Origin: Perca fluviatilis
Taxonomy: Eukaryota > Chordata > Actinopteri > Perciformes > Percidae
Direction of reading: 5' to 3'
DNA length: 64,000 nucleotides
NCBI RefSeq assembly: GCF_010015445.1
Contig: NC_053122.1
Location: 38,417,731 to 38,481,730, forward strand
Shown one piece after another: positions 1-12,134 of the stretch. The notes beneath the pieces were generated by a model. It was not told the DNA's origin. It did no database searches and saw nothing but the letters and a program-made list of their open reading frames with translations. Position numbers and translations under genes: made by a program. How positions within the stretch are numbered: the first letter of the stretch is position 1; every line of letters starts with the position of its first letter.

Positions 1-1120
1 AGACACACAATTCAGCGGAAAAAGGAGAAGGAAACCTTCGAAAGAGTGACAAAAGAGGTATTCCTCTTCCAGGATGTATGGAATACAATATGATGATATG
101 AATATGATATGAAAAATGATGCATATAAGAAAAACACATAATCCTTTGTACAACTACAGTGATACATTTACACACCATGCTAAACAGAGTAACATTTGAA
201 TTCCCATAGTAGCCTTCTCAAACATGTTTTTCTGTTTAACACTTTACAACGGCTTTAGTCCTCTGTTGCATAACTTTGTAAACCTGTGGGAAAGTTTTCT
301 TGTGCACATCATTAATGGTCAGTGTTAAATGAAACAGAATATTGGAAATGGGTTCCCAGTGCTTAACATACTACAATTAGGGTATCACAAAGTGCATCAT
401 TAAACTCACCTGTGTTAATGTGGAACTAATAAGCTCACCAATTAGAGAAATAAATACTGCCACTGCAACGCTTAATGTGACGCACTCATGCTTTTCCACG
501 GGGGATAGTTTCAGTGTGCTGAGTCGAGAGAGACGTTTTAGTTACATTCTGAGAATCAAACAAACTACCCACTCAAGTATAATATGCAGCACCACAGGAG
601 CCAAGTAGGTCTGTAAAACAATACACAACCCCAATGCCGTGTTTGTGCCGACTGCAAACAGCAACTTCAAAGAGTCTCTGATTGCATATACAGTAGTAAT
701 GTTGCTCGATTCATGTTAGTTGCCTCAAAGATTGTATGATTTGTTATTGCGTATTATTCCAGGACATTTGCCTTTGCTGTTTTTAATGAGCACATTTGAT
801 ACCTAATTGGGAGATTAACCTCCTTGCCTGCAGGCTGGAAATTGCGTCCCCTGCTGTTCTGTTTGCTGTTCAAATACAAAGCTCAGACAGTCATGCCTCT
901 CAGCTTTGGTCTGAACTCATTCTTCTCTGTATCAGTCTGCAGGGAAATGAATCTTGATGCAGTGCTCCAGAAATTGACTGGATAATGCAGCATTTGTACA
1001 CAGAGAGATGCTGCCTCATTTGATGGAGGAAAAGTTTGCCTCCCATATCTAGTCAGCCATATCGCGAGTGTCTGGCTGTTTAGTGATCAGCTGATGGATC
1101 CACAGCATCAACACATGATG
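1..1120. other. Non-coding sequence, no gene recognised
   Basis: No open frame here resembles a known protein; the longest is a 62-codon frame without recognisable motifs. I see no tandem repeat or inverted-repeat element. It is the 5' flank of the LINE relic that begins near 1121. Confidence 0.5.
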
Positions 1121-4100
1121 ACAGATCATGATTCCTTTAAACTTGATGATTTCATATTGTGTTGCTAGGAAAAGGAAAATTATTTATGAACAAAAAAGAT
1201 TAGAGTCAAAGTTACAAGAGGCTGAGACTAAACATAAGCATAGTCTTTCCGCTGAAAGCTGGGATCAGGTTATGGTTGCTAAAACAGTACTCAATTCATT
1301 GGAAATCCAAAAAACAGAAAGATAATTATATATAGTATAAACAGTACGATAGTCATAGATCTGTAAAATATTTAGCAAGTTTAATTAATAATAAAAAACA
1401 CAAGTCCGCAATATCGAAAATAAGAGATAAAAGCGGTAAACTGGTTTATACATCAGGTGAAATAACAAATGTGTTTAAAGGATTCTTTGGTTATTTGTAT
1501 AAATCTGATAATACAGATAGTGAAAGGGATATGACTTTATTTTTTCAGAAGCTTGAGCTACCTCAACTTGATTTGCAGGATAATTTATCACTTGGTGCTA
1601 AAATTACAGTTGATGATTTGAAAAAGACAATAAATTCTTTAAAGAATGGAAAGGCATGTGGTCCAGACAGTTTTCCAGCAGAGGTCTGCAAAACTTTTGT
1701 GGACATTTTGGCTCCTTTGCTTGCAAGAATGTTTCAGTATGCTTACGATGAGAAGAAATTGCCAAAGACAATGCAACAATCTATTATTTCGTTAATAACA
1801 AAAGATCATAAGGATCCAGAAAACCCTGCATCATACAGCCCATTATCATTTCAAAATACTGATTCAAAGATTTTAGCAAGTGTTTTGGCAATGCGATTAA
1901 ACAATGTGATACATAAATTAGTTTCTAGCGATCAAACAGACTTTATTAAGACGCAACAGTCTAGCGCCAATGTAAGGCGACTGCTTGGGATATTACAGTA
2001 TGTTGCATATAAAAATGAAAAAGCAGTGGTCATTGCATTGGACGCAGAAAAAGCTTTTGATCGCGTGGAATGGAAGTACTTATTTAGAGTTTTAAAATAA
2101 TTTTCATTTCATGTAAGTTTTATCAACTGGATTAAGTTATTGTATACAAACCCTCAGTCAGCTCTTTTGATTAACGGAACTACATCTGAGACATTCTTGC
2201 TGGAGAGAGGAACAAAACAAGGATTCCCTTTGTCCCCTCTCTTATTTAATTTAATTATTGAACCATTGGCGGTATTGATAAGAACTAGCGAGGAGATAGA
2301 GGGCATTGAAACAGAGATCCGTTTTCACAAGATATCGCTTTATGCCGATGATGTACTTTTATTTTTGAAGAATCCTAACAAATCCATCCCTTCACTAATA
2401 AAAATGATTGAAAACTTTAGTAAGTTTTCAGGATATAAAATAAACTATGAAAAATCATTCGCTTTTCCGCTCGGCGAAAGAATAAGCTCATCAAGCTATC
2501 ATCCTTTTAAAGTGACCAAAAAATGATTTAAATATCTTGGTATATATTTTAGTGCAGATTTTTCAAAGTTGATTAAACATAATCTTTTACCTGTAATAGC
2601 AAAAATAAAAACTGATCTTCTAAGATGGACTAATCTTTCACTTTCTCTATTGGACCGTATAGCTATAATTAAAATGAATGTTCTCCCTCACCTGTTGTAT
2701 GTTATCCAAATGCTACCTATTTATATTCCATCCAAAATATTTACAAACATACAGTATTTGTGTGGAATAATAAAAGGCCAAGGATGGAACTTCGAAAGCT
2801 TCAACTACCAATCAAAAAAGGAGGACTTGGCATCCCACATTTTAAATTTTATCATTGGGCTGCACAATTAAAATTTATGGCAGAGTGGATTAAAAAAAGC
2901 CATTTCTGTTTTCCAGATTTAGAAGCTATAGGTCTGGATGTGGTTCAATTAGAACACCTTCCGTTTATATGTTTCACAAAAGTATATACCAAGATTAAGC
3001 ACAATTATATACTGAAAAATATCTGTAGATCTCTCAGTGCTGTTCGTAAATATTTTGGGCTTGACAAATACTCATTGTTGACTCCTATTGCTAATAATCC
3101 AGATTTTAGACATACCTGTATTGATGCAGGCTTTAATGAGTGGAGATAAGCTGGTATCATAAGAATATTAGATGTTTATGCAGATAATGCTCTCAAGTCT
3201 TTCCAACAATTACAGTATTTAATATCTCTCAAGTCCACTTTTTTCGATATTTACAAATAAGAAGCTATCTTAGTTCTATTGAATACTATACACAAGGTGG
3301 GAAAATAAATGTGCTTGATAGTATTTTATTAAAGGCAGCTGCATTGAAAAGTAAAACAATGACATATATTTATGACGAAATTACAGCAAATAATAAAGGT
3401 TTAATAAATATTAAACAAAGTTGGGAACTTGACTTTGGTGTTACACTGGAAGACCAGATATGGAACAATGTATTAAATCATGCTAGACAAATAACTAAAT
3501 CAAACAAATCATATGAACTACAATATAAAATTATTAATAAGCTGCATGTGACTCCTTTAACTCGAATTAAATACGACACATGTACAAAATTTTGTCTTAA
3601 ATGTAAAAAGGATACAGGAACCTATTTCCACTTAATATGGTCCTGTCCTTTTAATTGCATCATTCTGGTCATCGGTTGTCCATGAAATTGAAAAATCTTT
3701 TGAGATAGTGCCACTGGATCCCAGCTTGTGTATCCTTGGTGTAAATAATTGTGTGTCGGAAACAAAAACAATGTCTATAATGCTATATGCTGCTCGCCTT
3801 TCCATTCTTCATGTTTGGATTAAAGAACACTGTCCTACTTTAACTCTTTGGCGCGAAAAACTTTTGTCACTGCTACCATATGAAAGAAGGCATAATGTAC
3901 TGGATGGAACTCTGGATACGTTTGTAAATGACTGGTCTCCCCTTAAAGATTATTTTGGCCATGAATGGCAAGCAATAACATGCATTAATATGGATTGAGA
4001 AGAAGAAACCCCCCCAAATAATGTATTTAAATATGGTATACGGTCTGTATAAAACTTGAGAATATATGTATATATATGCGATGTCTGTGTATACATGAAG

Positions 4101-4258
4101 TACAAAATTTACACTGCTAACTTACTAAATGTAGGTGGAGTAGACCTGTAAGAAATATTTATTTGTTATTATTTGCTGTTTTTTTTCTGCTCTTTTGTTT
4201 TTCTATGTTTATGGTAAGAAGAAAAATGTGAAAATAAACAATAAAAAAAAAAAAAAAA
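1121..4258 (+). mobile_element. 5'-truncated, decayed L1/Tx1-like LINE
   Basis: This is a non-LTR retrotransposon relic running from the region just upstream of reverse transcriptase to a 3' poly(A) run at about 4241-4258. The endonuclease half of ORF2 and all of ORF1 are missing, the usual result of incomplete target-primed reverse transcription. The 5' boundary is the first L1-like peptide and is approximate. The sequence after the last coding block (about 3999-4258) acts as a short 3' UTR ending in AATAAACAATAAA followed by the A run. I found no clean target-site duplication: an 11-bp match lies at 992-1002 and 4268-4277, but it does not directly touch the poly(A). Assignment to the L1/Tx1 group rests on the style of the reverse transcriptase and C-terminal motifs and is moderately sure. 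Confidence 0.85.
1128..3998 (+). pseudogene. LINE ORF2 reverse transcriptase relic with stops and frameshifts
   Basis: In life this protein would copy element RNA into DNA at the target site. Conserved blocks are spread over several frames. The block from 1471 has the GPDSFPAE motif (about residues 64-71) and the motif-A region LDAEKAFDRVEW with its aspartate near residue 191. The block from 2140 has RGTKQGFPLSPLLFN and the catalytic YADD at 2341-2352. Later blocks carry the L1-type GGLGIPHF motif near 2820 and a Cys-rich stretch near 3570-3650 (CTKFCLKCKKD). Breaks: a frameshift near 1320-1330, a TAG near 1340, a TAA at 2098-2100, a TGA at 2524-2526, a frameshift near 2755, a TAA at 3147-3149, a frameshift between 3150 and 3310, and another near 3655. 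The product cannot be functional. Confidence 0.85.
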
Positions 4259-4404
4259 GTACACTGATTTGTACACACACCGTAAAAAGAGGATAGTTAT
4301 TTTGTAATATACTAAAACTGATGTGGTAGAACTTTGAAACATGGACATAGCTATAAACAGAACCAGAACAAATTGATTGAAATAAATTCATTCAATCTGA
4401 CTGT

Positions 4405-4652
4405 TGGGTAAATCCAGACAGCTAACTAGACTATCTGTCCAATCTGAGTTTTCTGTTGCACGACTAAAACAACCTTTGAACGTACACATGTTCCACCAAA
4501 ACAAGTCTCAGGCTAAGGCTATTTTGTGGAGGCACTGTCATTGTGTCCGGCGCTCAGCACCACCCAAGACGATTGTGATTGGTTTAAAGAAATGCCAATA
4601 AACCAGAGCACGTTTTCCCCCAATCCCGGAATGCTGTGTGGACTAGCCAGAC
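4405..4652 (+). repeat. Repeat A copy, 5'-truncated
   Basis: This copy matches the 3' two thirds of a repeat family found seven times in the window (see 32111-32489 for the fullest plus-strand copy). Shared landmarks are GGTAAATCCAGACAGCTA, CTATCTGTCCAAT, TTCTGTTGCACGACTAAAAC and CAAGACGATTGTGATTGG. The copy starts abruptly in the middle of the repeat and decays after about 4650. Confidence 0.8.
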
Positions 4653-4788
4653 TGTCAATATTGGACGATTCTGCAAAACCCCAGATCATGTTTAATGCCA
4701 AATAAAAATCTTGCTTGCCATAATTTCTGGGCATGATGAGTACGGTATAGGTTAAGAAAGGATTGTGGTTCTGGAGAATAACTTATGG

Positions 4789-5250
4789 TTAAAGTGCTCA
4801 TATTATGCTCATTTTCAGGTTCATAATTGTATTTAGAGGTTGTACCAGAATAGGTTTATGTGGTTTAATTTTCAGAAAACACCATATATTTGCAGCTCCT
4901 CTTTTCACCCTGTGTGAGGCATCGCACTTCTGTTCCATCTTTGTCGGGAGTTGCACATGCGCAGTAAGTACTGCTAGCTAGTCAGTTGCAGAGTATGAGG
5001 GCGTGCCATACTAGCAGCTAGGCGAGCATTATAACGTGTTTTACAAAACATTCATCACGGAAGTAAAGGCTGGACTACAATAGAGCTGTTTGGAGCAGTT
5101 TATGAACAGCGTTTTCTGTTGGAGATGGTAAGTCCCTTTGGGGTGGACTTTGGGCTTTTTCACTTTGTAAACCTATAACATGCACAAAAAAGATAAATAA
5201 CACAATAAAGGAAAGGGAAAAAGCCAAAAAGCATAATATGAGCACTTTAA
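4789..5250. mobile_element. TTAA-flanked inverted-repeat element 1
   Basis: The element begins TTAA followed by AGTGCTCATATTATGC and ends with the exact reverse complement, GCATAATATGAGCACT, followed by TTAA. TTAA target duplication is typical of piggyBac-type and some other cut-and-paste transposases. At 462 bp with no transposase frame, this is a non-autonomous MITE. Its right TTAA (5247-5250) is also the left TTAA of the next element. Confidence 0.85.
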
Positions 5251-6127
5251 AGGGGTGATAGAATGCAAAACCGATTTTACCTTGTCATAGTTGAAAAATG
5301 ACAGTTTGGTGGGTAAACAGGACATACATAAAACCTCAAAATCCCATTGACACCTCTTTCCTCTGCAAATCTCACAATTTGAAACTGCTGCTGAAAACGG
5401 GCAACGGGCAAACTCAACGAGTCTCATTTGGCTAGGGGCGGGCCAAACCATCACCAATGAGGAAGGAACTCTCTGCTGAGTTCAATGACACCTCACACAA
5501 GACTGTACCTTAAACGGTTCAAATGTTATGAAAGGGGGCGTGGCTTGAGTAAGTGGGCATGGTTAAAGTATAGGGGGCGGCTCAGTATCACATGTAGACC
5601 ACACATTATAAGTTTCATGTAAATCGGATGATGTTTGTCATATAAGGCACATTTCCTGTTGCCAGCGGGGGACGCTATGACCAAAAGTCAATTTTGGCCT
5701 GTAGATGTCCTCAGGCCTGGACCCTTGTCAATCGTGAGAAATTTTGGGCAGATACGACAACTTACACTCAAGTTACAACAACATATATACATATATCGTT
5801 GATTTCTTGCATAAAAAAGTCTCAGAAGTGAATTTGGTAATGAAACATTGCAGTGTCTGAAATATGAGACCTACTGTCTCGTCTCCAGTGTGTGTGTGTA
5901 TGTGGATTCACTCAACCAATCAGCATGCAGCTCATCTAAATATTCATGAGCATACCATATTTGGAAGAAAAGCTCTTGATAGAAATAGGGTCAAAACACA
6001 GGGATGCATAAGGGCCAATAAAATATCAACCAGGCCATTTTCAGCCCAACCAATGTTACATACCCCATTATGAGACCTTAAGGAACAGTGTGAAATACCC
6101 TATATAATCATTCTATCACCTCTTTAA
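5247..6127. mobile_element. TTAA-flanked inverted-repeat element 2
   Basis: The left end is TTAA plus AGGGGTGATAGAATG. The right end is CATTCTATCACCTCT plus TTAA, giving a 15-bp terminal inverted repeat with one mismatch. The interior (881 bp overall) includes GC-rich pieces such as GGGGGCGTGGCTTGAG and a 69-codon frame at 5864-6073 with no recognisable domain. It is non-autonomous. It abuts element 1 and shares its TTAA, so one was inserted at the edge of the other. Confidence 0.8.
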
Positions 6128-7310
6128 GGTTAGGCAACTAACACACTTGTTTTAAGATTAGACAAAATGTGGTTACGGTTAATAAAAAGTTTGCATGTCT
6201 ATGATGGGACACAAACCTTTCCTGCATAAACTTAGATGTGCTGCAGATCAACCAACCACACATTGACAGCATACTCTTACTTGTCCATCTTGCTGCAGAA
6301 AGCGCACACCTCTTCCTGCGTTGGCACAGAACATAGGCCAAAAAATCATGAGGTGAAGAATCATCCACTATGAATATATTTTCTAGAATAATGGCAGTTT
6401 TAGATACCTCATGGTCTATAGCAAAGTACAAACGATCCTAAACCTTGAACATCTTATCCCATTGTCTGATTTGAAGTTTTAAATTAGCGTATAATCTATG
6501 TAGGGAGCTTTGTGATTATTTATGATGCTGTTTGCATCCATTCAGTACTTCGGTCTCTCTTACAAAAGAGATCTCAATCTCTGTGGTATTACCTGATTAA
6601 ATAAAGGTTATGGTAATCAATAATGACTATGCTGAGACAGCATTTCTCTTGATTTAATCACTGAGGAGCAAACAAACAAGGAACCAGCTCTAAGACAAGG
6701 AGGACTTAGTCTACTCTGTTCCAACTCACTGTATGATTCTAGCGAAGAAGAAAAAAAATGGGATGCTGTCCAATTAATGACATGAGGTGGGGTACATTGC
6801 TCAGAATTAGCTCACTGCTGTAAAATGTGAGAAATTTAATATTTTAGAGTGAAATATCACTGTGTGCACTGTGCACAGTGCTCAGCTTGTTCGAAACAAG
6901 ACAATACAGTATTCTTCTCACATCAGTGAGGCTGGCCAAGACATTCCTCTCTCCTCACATCCAATATTCCCCGGCACTCGACACAGAGCCACTCTTGCCA
7001 CCACATCTCCCTTGAAAGCTTCCTGTGGTGCCAACCTGCCCTCAAACTGGTGGCTTATGGGATTTGCGGTCCCTCATCACAGCTGGACTCTCCCTCTGAG
7101 CTCCACTTAACCTCCATGGTCTGCACGGTGGGGCTTCAATGAGGCGTCACTGACACTGGGGAGACTGGAGGGTTGTTTGTATGCTGTGTGACGACCAGGC
7201 GGTTGCTATGCACCTTTTATCTATTGTTCTTAAAGCACAATGGAGCTGTTGGCTGATTTCAAGGTTCCTAAGAGATATAAACCTATTCAACATACAGTAT
7301 AAATGTAGGC
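6128..7310. other. Non-coding sequence, no gene recognised
   Basis: Only short unsupported frames (for example 6138-6431 minus and 6862-7110 plus) occur here. None shows a domain, signal peptide or recognisable codon pattern. No inverted-repeat or tandem element is evident. Confidence 0.4.
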
Positions 7311-7337
7311 GGTGTGCAGCTCAGTGGGTAGAATATA
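7308..7337 (+). repeat. Possible tRNA-derived SINE fragment (A-box-like)
   Basis: The segment contains AGCTCAGTGGGTAGAAT, which resembles the polymerase III A box of tRNA genes and tRNA-derived SINEs. I find no matching B box (GGTTCGANTCC-like) at the expected distance. It is at most a SINE head fragment or a chance match. Confidence 0.3.
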
Positions 7338-7559
7338 TGTACTATAACAGATGATGCCAAGGTGTCCAGCAACATTTTTTACATTGAAAAGATATTGACA
7401 AAAAAGCCTTCACTTTATGTTCTAAAGTTTCTTCAACGCAGTGCAAAACGGAAGTTGTGTAATTAGTAAAAAAACAAATTAGTTTTGAGCCAACAGATCA
7501 ACAGCAGTGTGGTTTGAGAAGTTTCTATGGACATTTTGATATGTTTTGACCATAGAATG

Positions 7560-7900
7560 CAAAAATAAGTGACTAAGCTTCCGGCCCTGAAAAGTGAAGC
7601 CAATGTGGAAGTGCCCTCAACCTGCATTCTATCTAATTTCCAGCAGGGGGCGACTCCCCAGGCTCCAAAAAGCTAATTGCATCAGCAAATCTCCACCAAA
7701 CAGCTAGCCTCTGGTCCAAAAATCTTCCGATGACGCAAAAATCGTCATTTTACGTCATCGGAAGATTTTTTTCCAGGCCCCAAATGCAGAGATCTCTCGT
7801 CTCAGGGGGACATGAGGGAGGGAAGCACGGTCATTCAGAAATACTATCGGGTTTCTACTGATACAAAGCTGAATGCTAAATCGGTGAAGTATCCCTTTAA
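7560..7900. repeat. Dispersed repeat fragments, including the right end of a TTAA element
   Basis: The part from about 7760 to 7900 matches 49985-50129: both share GGGACATGAGGGAGGGAAGC, then a variable stretch, then TCGGTGAAGTAT. It ends ATCCCTTTAA with a TTAA at 7897-7900. That end is the inverted counterpart of the left terminus at 48806 (TTAAAGGGATATTTCACC), so this is a right-end fragment of that family. The upstream part (about 7560-7690, with CAGCAGGGGGCGACTCC) looks like another fish interspersed repeat, but only from memory. Confidence 0.6.
7718..7770. repeat. Perfect 18-bp hairpin
   Basis: AAAAATCTTCCGATGACG at 7718-7735 is followed, after a 17-bp spacer, by its exact reverse complement at 7753-7770. 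It lies inside the TTAA-family fragment. The single-copy counterpart at 49980-50010 lacks the perfect second arm. Confidence 0.9.
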
Positions 7901-9127
7901 GGTTTTATATGTGTCTGTGTAAGGCATGCTTAAAATGAAGTTAAGATCATCAACAATCTCTGAACCAAGTTCGACCCTCTGGGGGCTATGTAAGCACACC
8001 CAGTACATGCAGAAACTGGCCAGGTGTGAGGAGGTGAGAAAGTAAGTGGGATTTTAAATAGTTTTGTTGTGTTTTGTACTTGCTTATGACTTAAGACAGC
8101 CTGTCCTCACCCAGAAAGTGACCGTATAATTACGTTACGTTTTAGGTGGCGACCTCTATTGGCTGTAGTAATTATGGCAAGAGCAAACGAGGAAGTGAGG
8201 TCACAAAGTAGCCAGATTCCCAAAGACCTTTCATTCAGGAGACTGGGGTTTGTGTCCCATGTGAAACCAAAAGCCAACTGTCATTTTGACATGAACCGTG
8301 TTTTCCCTATGAGATTTAGTCCGTGACGCAATCTCCCCGGCCCCTCCTCCCCAGCATATATATATTTATACACTGTAGGACTACATTACACACTATGGTT
8401 GCATGCCAGTTTGTAACAATGTGGGATTCATCTTATCACAACCTTGAAGCTGGCAATGGTAACGTTAGCCACAAGAATATTACATAACATACCGTTACAT
8501 ACAGTACATTGCAGAGCGACCTGTAGAGAAGATAAGCTGTGTCCCAATCCAACAATTCAGGCTACATGGTTTCCATTATGAGGAAGTCAAACTTGCGCTT
8601 TCTGTCATATGTGCGTCACTGTGGTTGTAAACAGCTGTGGCCTTCTTGCCTGGTCCTTCGGTAACGTTAGCAATTAGTGTCTGTTAGCATGGTGGCGCTA
8701 GCACCAGTCGAGGTCACTTCACCGACTGTGTCTACTTCTTTTTGTTTAACTTGAGTTAACTTAAGTAACTTGATTACTCTATATAATTTAATCTGAGCAC
8801 ATGAATGCTGAAATGATACCGATCCCTACTACGTTAGCCGTGATATAAATTAAGGAGGAAATTTGCCCACTGCATTATTTTGGGCTCTAAGCTGTCTCCA
8901 TCTTTTAAATGCATCTTCAATATTTACCCGTGTTTTACCATGTCTCTGGTAATGCAACTGTTTAGAAAGATGCCAAGTTTTTTATAGGTCGGGGAGAATT
9001 AATCTATCTCCGTTAATCCAGTTTGTTTGGTTGATGCTATCATGGCTGCAGCCCATTGTTTTTGTGTGCTTGGGGTTCATGTCTGGCAACTCAGATGTCA
9101 AAAAGTTCATAGGAGAAAATACTGGCT
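7901..9127. other. Non-coding sequence, no gene recognised
   Basis: No coding frame with recognisable content is present. A motif at about 8098-8112 (CAGCCTGTCCTCACCC) reappears inverted near 35308-35326, which suggests a further interspersed repeat family with unresolved boundaries. Confidence 0.4.
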
Positions 9128-9828
9128 TTAAAGGTCCCATGACATGCTGCTCTTTGGATACTTTTATATAGGCCTTAGTGGTCCCCTAATACTGTATCTG
9201 AAGTCTCTTTTATTTAGACCTTAGTGGTCCCCTAATACTGTATCTGAAGTATCTTTTATATAGGCCTTAGTGGTCCCCTAATACTGTATCTGAAGTCTCT
9301 TTTATATAGACCTTAGTGGTCCCCTAATACTGTATCTGAAGTCTCTTTTATATAGACCTTAGTGGTCCCCTAATACTGTATCTGAAGTCTTTCCCCCCGA
9401 AATTCAGCCTTGGTGCAGAATTACAGCCACTAGAGCCAGTCCCACAATGAGCTTTCATTAGTATGTTCCATTTCTGTGTCTGTAGCTATTGAGGAGGAGA
9501 GAGGGGGGGGCAAGGTGGAGAGTGGGGGTGTTGCCTTGACCAACTGCCACTTTGCTCGTTTGAAAGCCATGATGTGTCTCTCTCTCATGGACGGGCAAAG
9601 CAGAGAAAGGGGAGGTAACCTTTCCCCTTATGACCTCATAAGGAGAAGATTCCAGATCGGCCCATCTGAGCTTTCATTTTCTCAAAGGCAGAGCAGGATA
9701 CCCAGGGCTCGGTTTACACCTATCACCATTTCTAGCCACTGGGGGACCATAGGCAGGCTGGGGGAACGCATATTCATGTTAAAAAAAAAAACTCATAAAG
9801 TGAAATTTTCATGCCATGGGACCTTTAA
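9128..9828. mobile_element. TTAA-flanked inverted-repeat element 3 with internal 46-bp array
   Basis: The left end is TTAA (9128-9131) followed by AGGTCCCATGACATG. The right end is CATGCCATGGGACCT followed by TTAA (9825-9828), a 15-bp terminal inverted repeat with one mismatch. The 701-bp interior contains a five-copy tandem repeat and a 122-codon frame (9476-9844). That frame runs through the right terminus into flanking DNA, so it is not a genuine gene. The element is non-autonomous. Confidence 0.85.
9158..9390 (+). repeat. 46-bp tandem repeat, five copies
   Basis: The unit CTTAGTGGTCCCCTAATACT plus about 26 more bases recurs with its TTAG landmark at 9175, 9221, 9267, 9313 and 9359, an exact 46-bp period. 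Units differ only by a few substitutions such as GGCC/GACC and ATATA/ATTTA. It is internal to TTAA element 3. Confidence 0.95.
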
Positions 9829-11430
9829 CATTGTTGTCAGATAAAATTGTATTTCAATTCAGCATGTTTCCTAATATCTGATGACATATTGTGGACCTTT
9901 CAGTTTACTATGTGTTTAAATGTCTACTGTTTCTACTGTGGTCACCAGTGTTGGGAGTAACGCGTTACATAAGTAACGCAATTACAGTAATGTATTCCTT
10001 TTTGCTGTAATGCAGTAATGTAACGCATTACTAATTAAATTTCGGTAATATTATACCCGTTACAATCTCAGTAACGCGAGTTACAACGCATTTTACCGCA
10101 ATATTTTTTAAGAATTTCCCAACCCTGCGAAACATTTGTTCACAGGAAAAAAAAAAGCGTAAGAGTATTATTTCATAACATCTGTGTCCCAACAGGTGAC
10201 GGTACGTCAGCGCGGACTGCAGTGTAAATATCATTGCGGTTTATCAGCCGTGGAGAGTAACTCTGCCTGTAGTGGAACGGCTTTGAATGACGACCAAACA
10301 CGCTTGTCTACCGACCATTTACTGTTCAACATGTTGCAGTTTTACAAACCAGAAAGTGAGCAACTTAGCTTGACGGACATGTTTGCATCTAGGGTCTCAC
10401 GTTCATCTCAACACAAGCTAGCAAGAGTACACAACAGACAACTTCCATTTAGGCTATCTCAAAATGAAAGCACTTCCTGTGACGGTTCGCAGTAAAACTA
10501 TATTACTGTTAAACAAATAAGGTTGTGTACCTTTTCACATATCGGCTGTAAATCAAGTACTGTAAATAATGTAAATAGTGAGTTTTAATCACACTATAAT
10601 TGACCATTTCCTTTAGACTGTTTCAAACTAAACAACATGACTTTCTTATTTGAGTGCTTTAAACAAACATTTTACAACAATGCCGTACTTCAATACAACT
10701 GTACTTTTAATTGAGTATTTTCTTTTACTCCTACTTGCCTATTGTACGTTTTACTTATCTATTTTTATAGCTTTAGTTACTTTGCATATCCATATTAATT
10801 ATACAAAATTTTATGAATAATCTATGATGTATTAAAGTGGATAAAGAAGAGACTTTATTGATCCGGTGATGAAATTCACAAGGTACCTGCCAAGTCAAAC
10901 TTCTGCTGGCATTTTGGCGAAAGTAACTCAAAAGTAATGCAAAAGTAGTGTAACACATTACAATTCAGAGACAGTAATATTGTACTAGAAAATGCATTTC
11001 CTGCAGAAAATGCGTGGTAATGCTGAATAGCAGAATTGCTAAAGCTAACTTGATGAATAGCTCAAATCTGTAAGAAGAAGTTGAAATAGTGAGAATATTA
11101 GAAAAAGTGGAAATCGTTAAAAAGTTCAAAGTTGACGCTAAACTGAATTGTTGGCTATAAAAGTTGAAAAATGACAAAATATGTAGAACATTGTGAGGTC
11201 TTTAGCTGAAGCAGAAGAATAGTTGAAAAAGTGGAAATTGGTTCAATAAGTATGAATTTCATTGAAAAGTTGAAGAACACCACTAATAAAATATAATATA
11301 ATAATAAAATTTCTTGAAATACATTTGTAGAAAAGCGGTAAGCTAAACTGTAAAACTGTCAAAAGTGGAAGTTTCAATAAATTGACTAAAAGACTTATTA
11401 TCAGCTATATCCATTGCATAGAACAAACAA

Positions 11431-12003
11431 GAGAGAAAGAGAGGGATAGAGAGGAAAGGAGAGGGAGAGAGGGAAAGAAAGAGAGAGAGAGGGGGAGGGA
11501 GGGAGAGAGGGATGGAGAGAGAAGGAGAGAGATAGAGAGATAAAGAGAGAAAGAGAGGGACAGGGAGAGAGAGAGGGGGAGAGAGAAGGGGATGAGAGAA
11601 AGAGAGAGAGGATAGAGAGGGAGAGAGAGGCAAAGGGAAAGAAAGAGACAGAGAGAGAGAGAGAGAGGAAAGAGAGGAAAGAGAGTGATAGAGAGAGAGA
11701 AAGGAAGAGAGAGAAAGAGGAGAGAGAGAGAGAGGGAAAGAGATAGAGGATAGAGAGGGAGAGAGAGGCAAAGGGAAAGAGACAGAGAGAGAGAGGGGGA
11801 AAGAGAGTGATAGAGAATGGTGAAAGGAAGAGAGAGGGGGAGGGAGAGAGAGGGAGGGAGAGAGAAGGAGGGATGGAGAGAGTGAAAGAAAAAGAGAGAG
11901 AGGGATAGAGAGAGAAAGAGAGAGAGAGATGGATAGAGAGGGAGAGAGAGGCAGATGGAAAAAGAGAGATAGAGAGGGGGAGCGAGAGAAGACAGACAGA
12001 CAG
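11431..12003 (+). repeat. Polypurine (GA-rich) array 1
   Basis: This is almost uninterrupted purine on the plus strand, with GAGAGA, GGGA, AAAG and GATAGAGAGG sub-motifs in irregular higher-order order. Long minus-strand frames through it (Ser/Leu/Pro repeats) arise only from the dinucleotide composition and are not genes. Confidence 0.95.
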
Positions 12004-12134
12004 ACCAGAACAAGAGAATAGAACAGAGAAGACAGACTAAAGTTCATATTCCTGCCTGTAGTATCTGGGTGTGTGTCTGTTGTCATGGTAATGACTGGCC
12101 AGTGAATGTTTGTAGTAGTTGAAGTAGTGAGAGT

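Noticed and set aside
992..1002. ATTTGTACACA as the LINE's 5' target duplication, paired with 4268-4277
   Set aside because: The 3' copy is not directly after the poly(A), and the LINE peptide starts about 120 bp later. Probably chance.
7308..7380. tRNA gene starting at the A-box-like AGCTCAGTGGGTAGA
   Set aside because: There is no B box, no cloverleaf pairing and no acceptor stem.
9476..9844. 122-codon frame that looks like a small protein
   Set aside because: It lies in TTAA element 3 and continues through its terminal repeat into flanking DNA; there is no domain.
10184..10495. 103-codon frame as a hAT transposase remnant
   Set aside because: I see no BED finger, catalytic block or dimerisation motif. 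It could be any open frame in the hAT arm.
11343..12086. Long Ser/Leu/Pro-rich minus-strand frames over the polypurine arrays (also 12302-12914, 16699-17422, 17551-18624) and Arg/Glu/Lys-rich plus-strand frames
   Set aside because: Open frames are expected in GA/CT-only DNA because stops need T on the coding strand. There is no domain, and several frames overlap on both strands.
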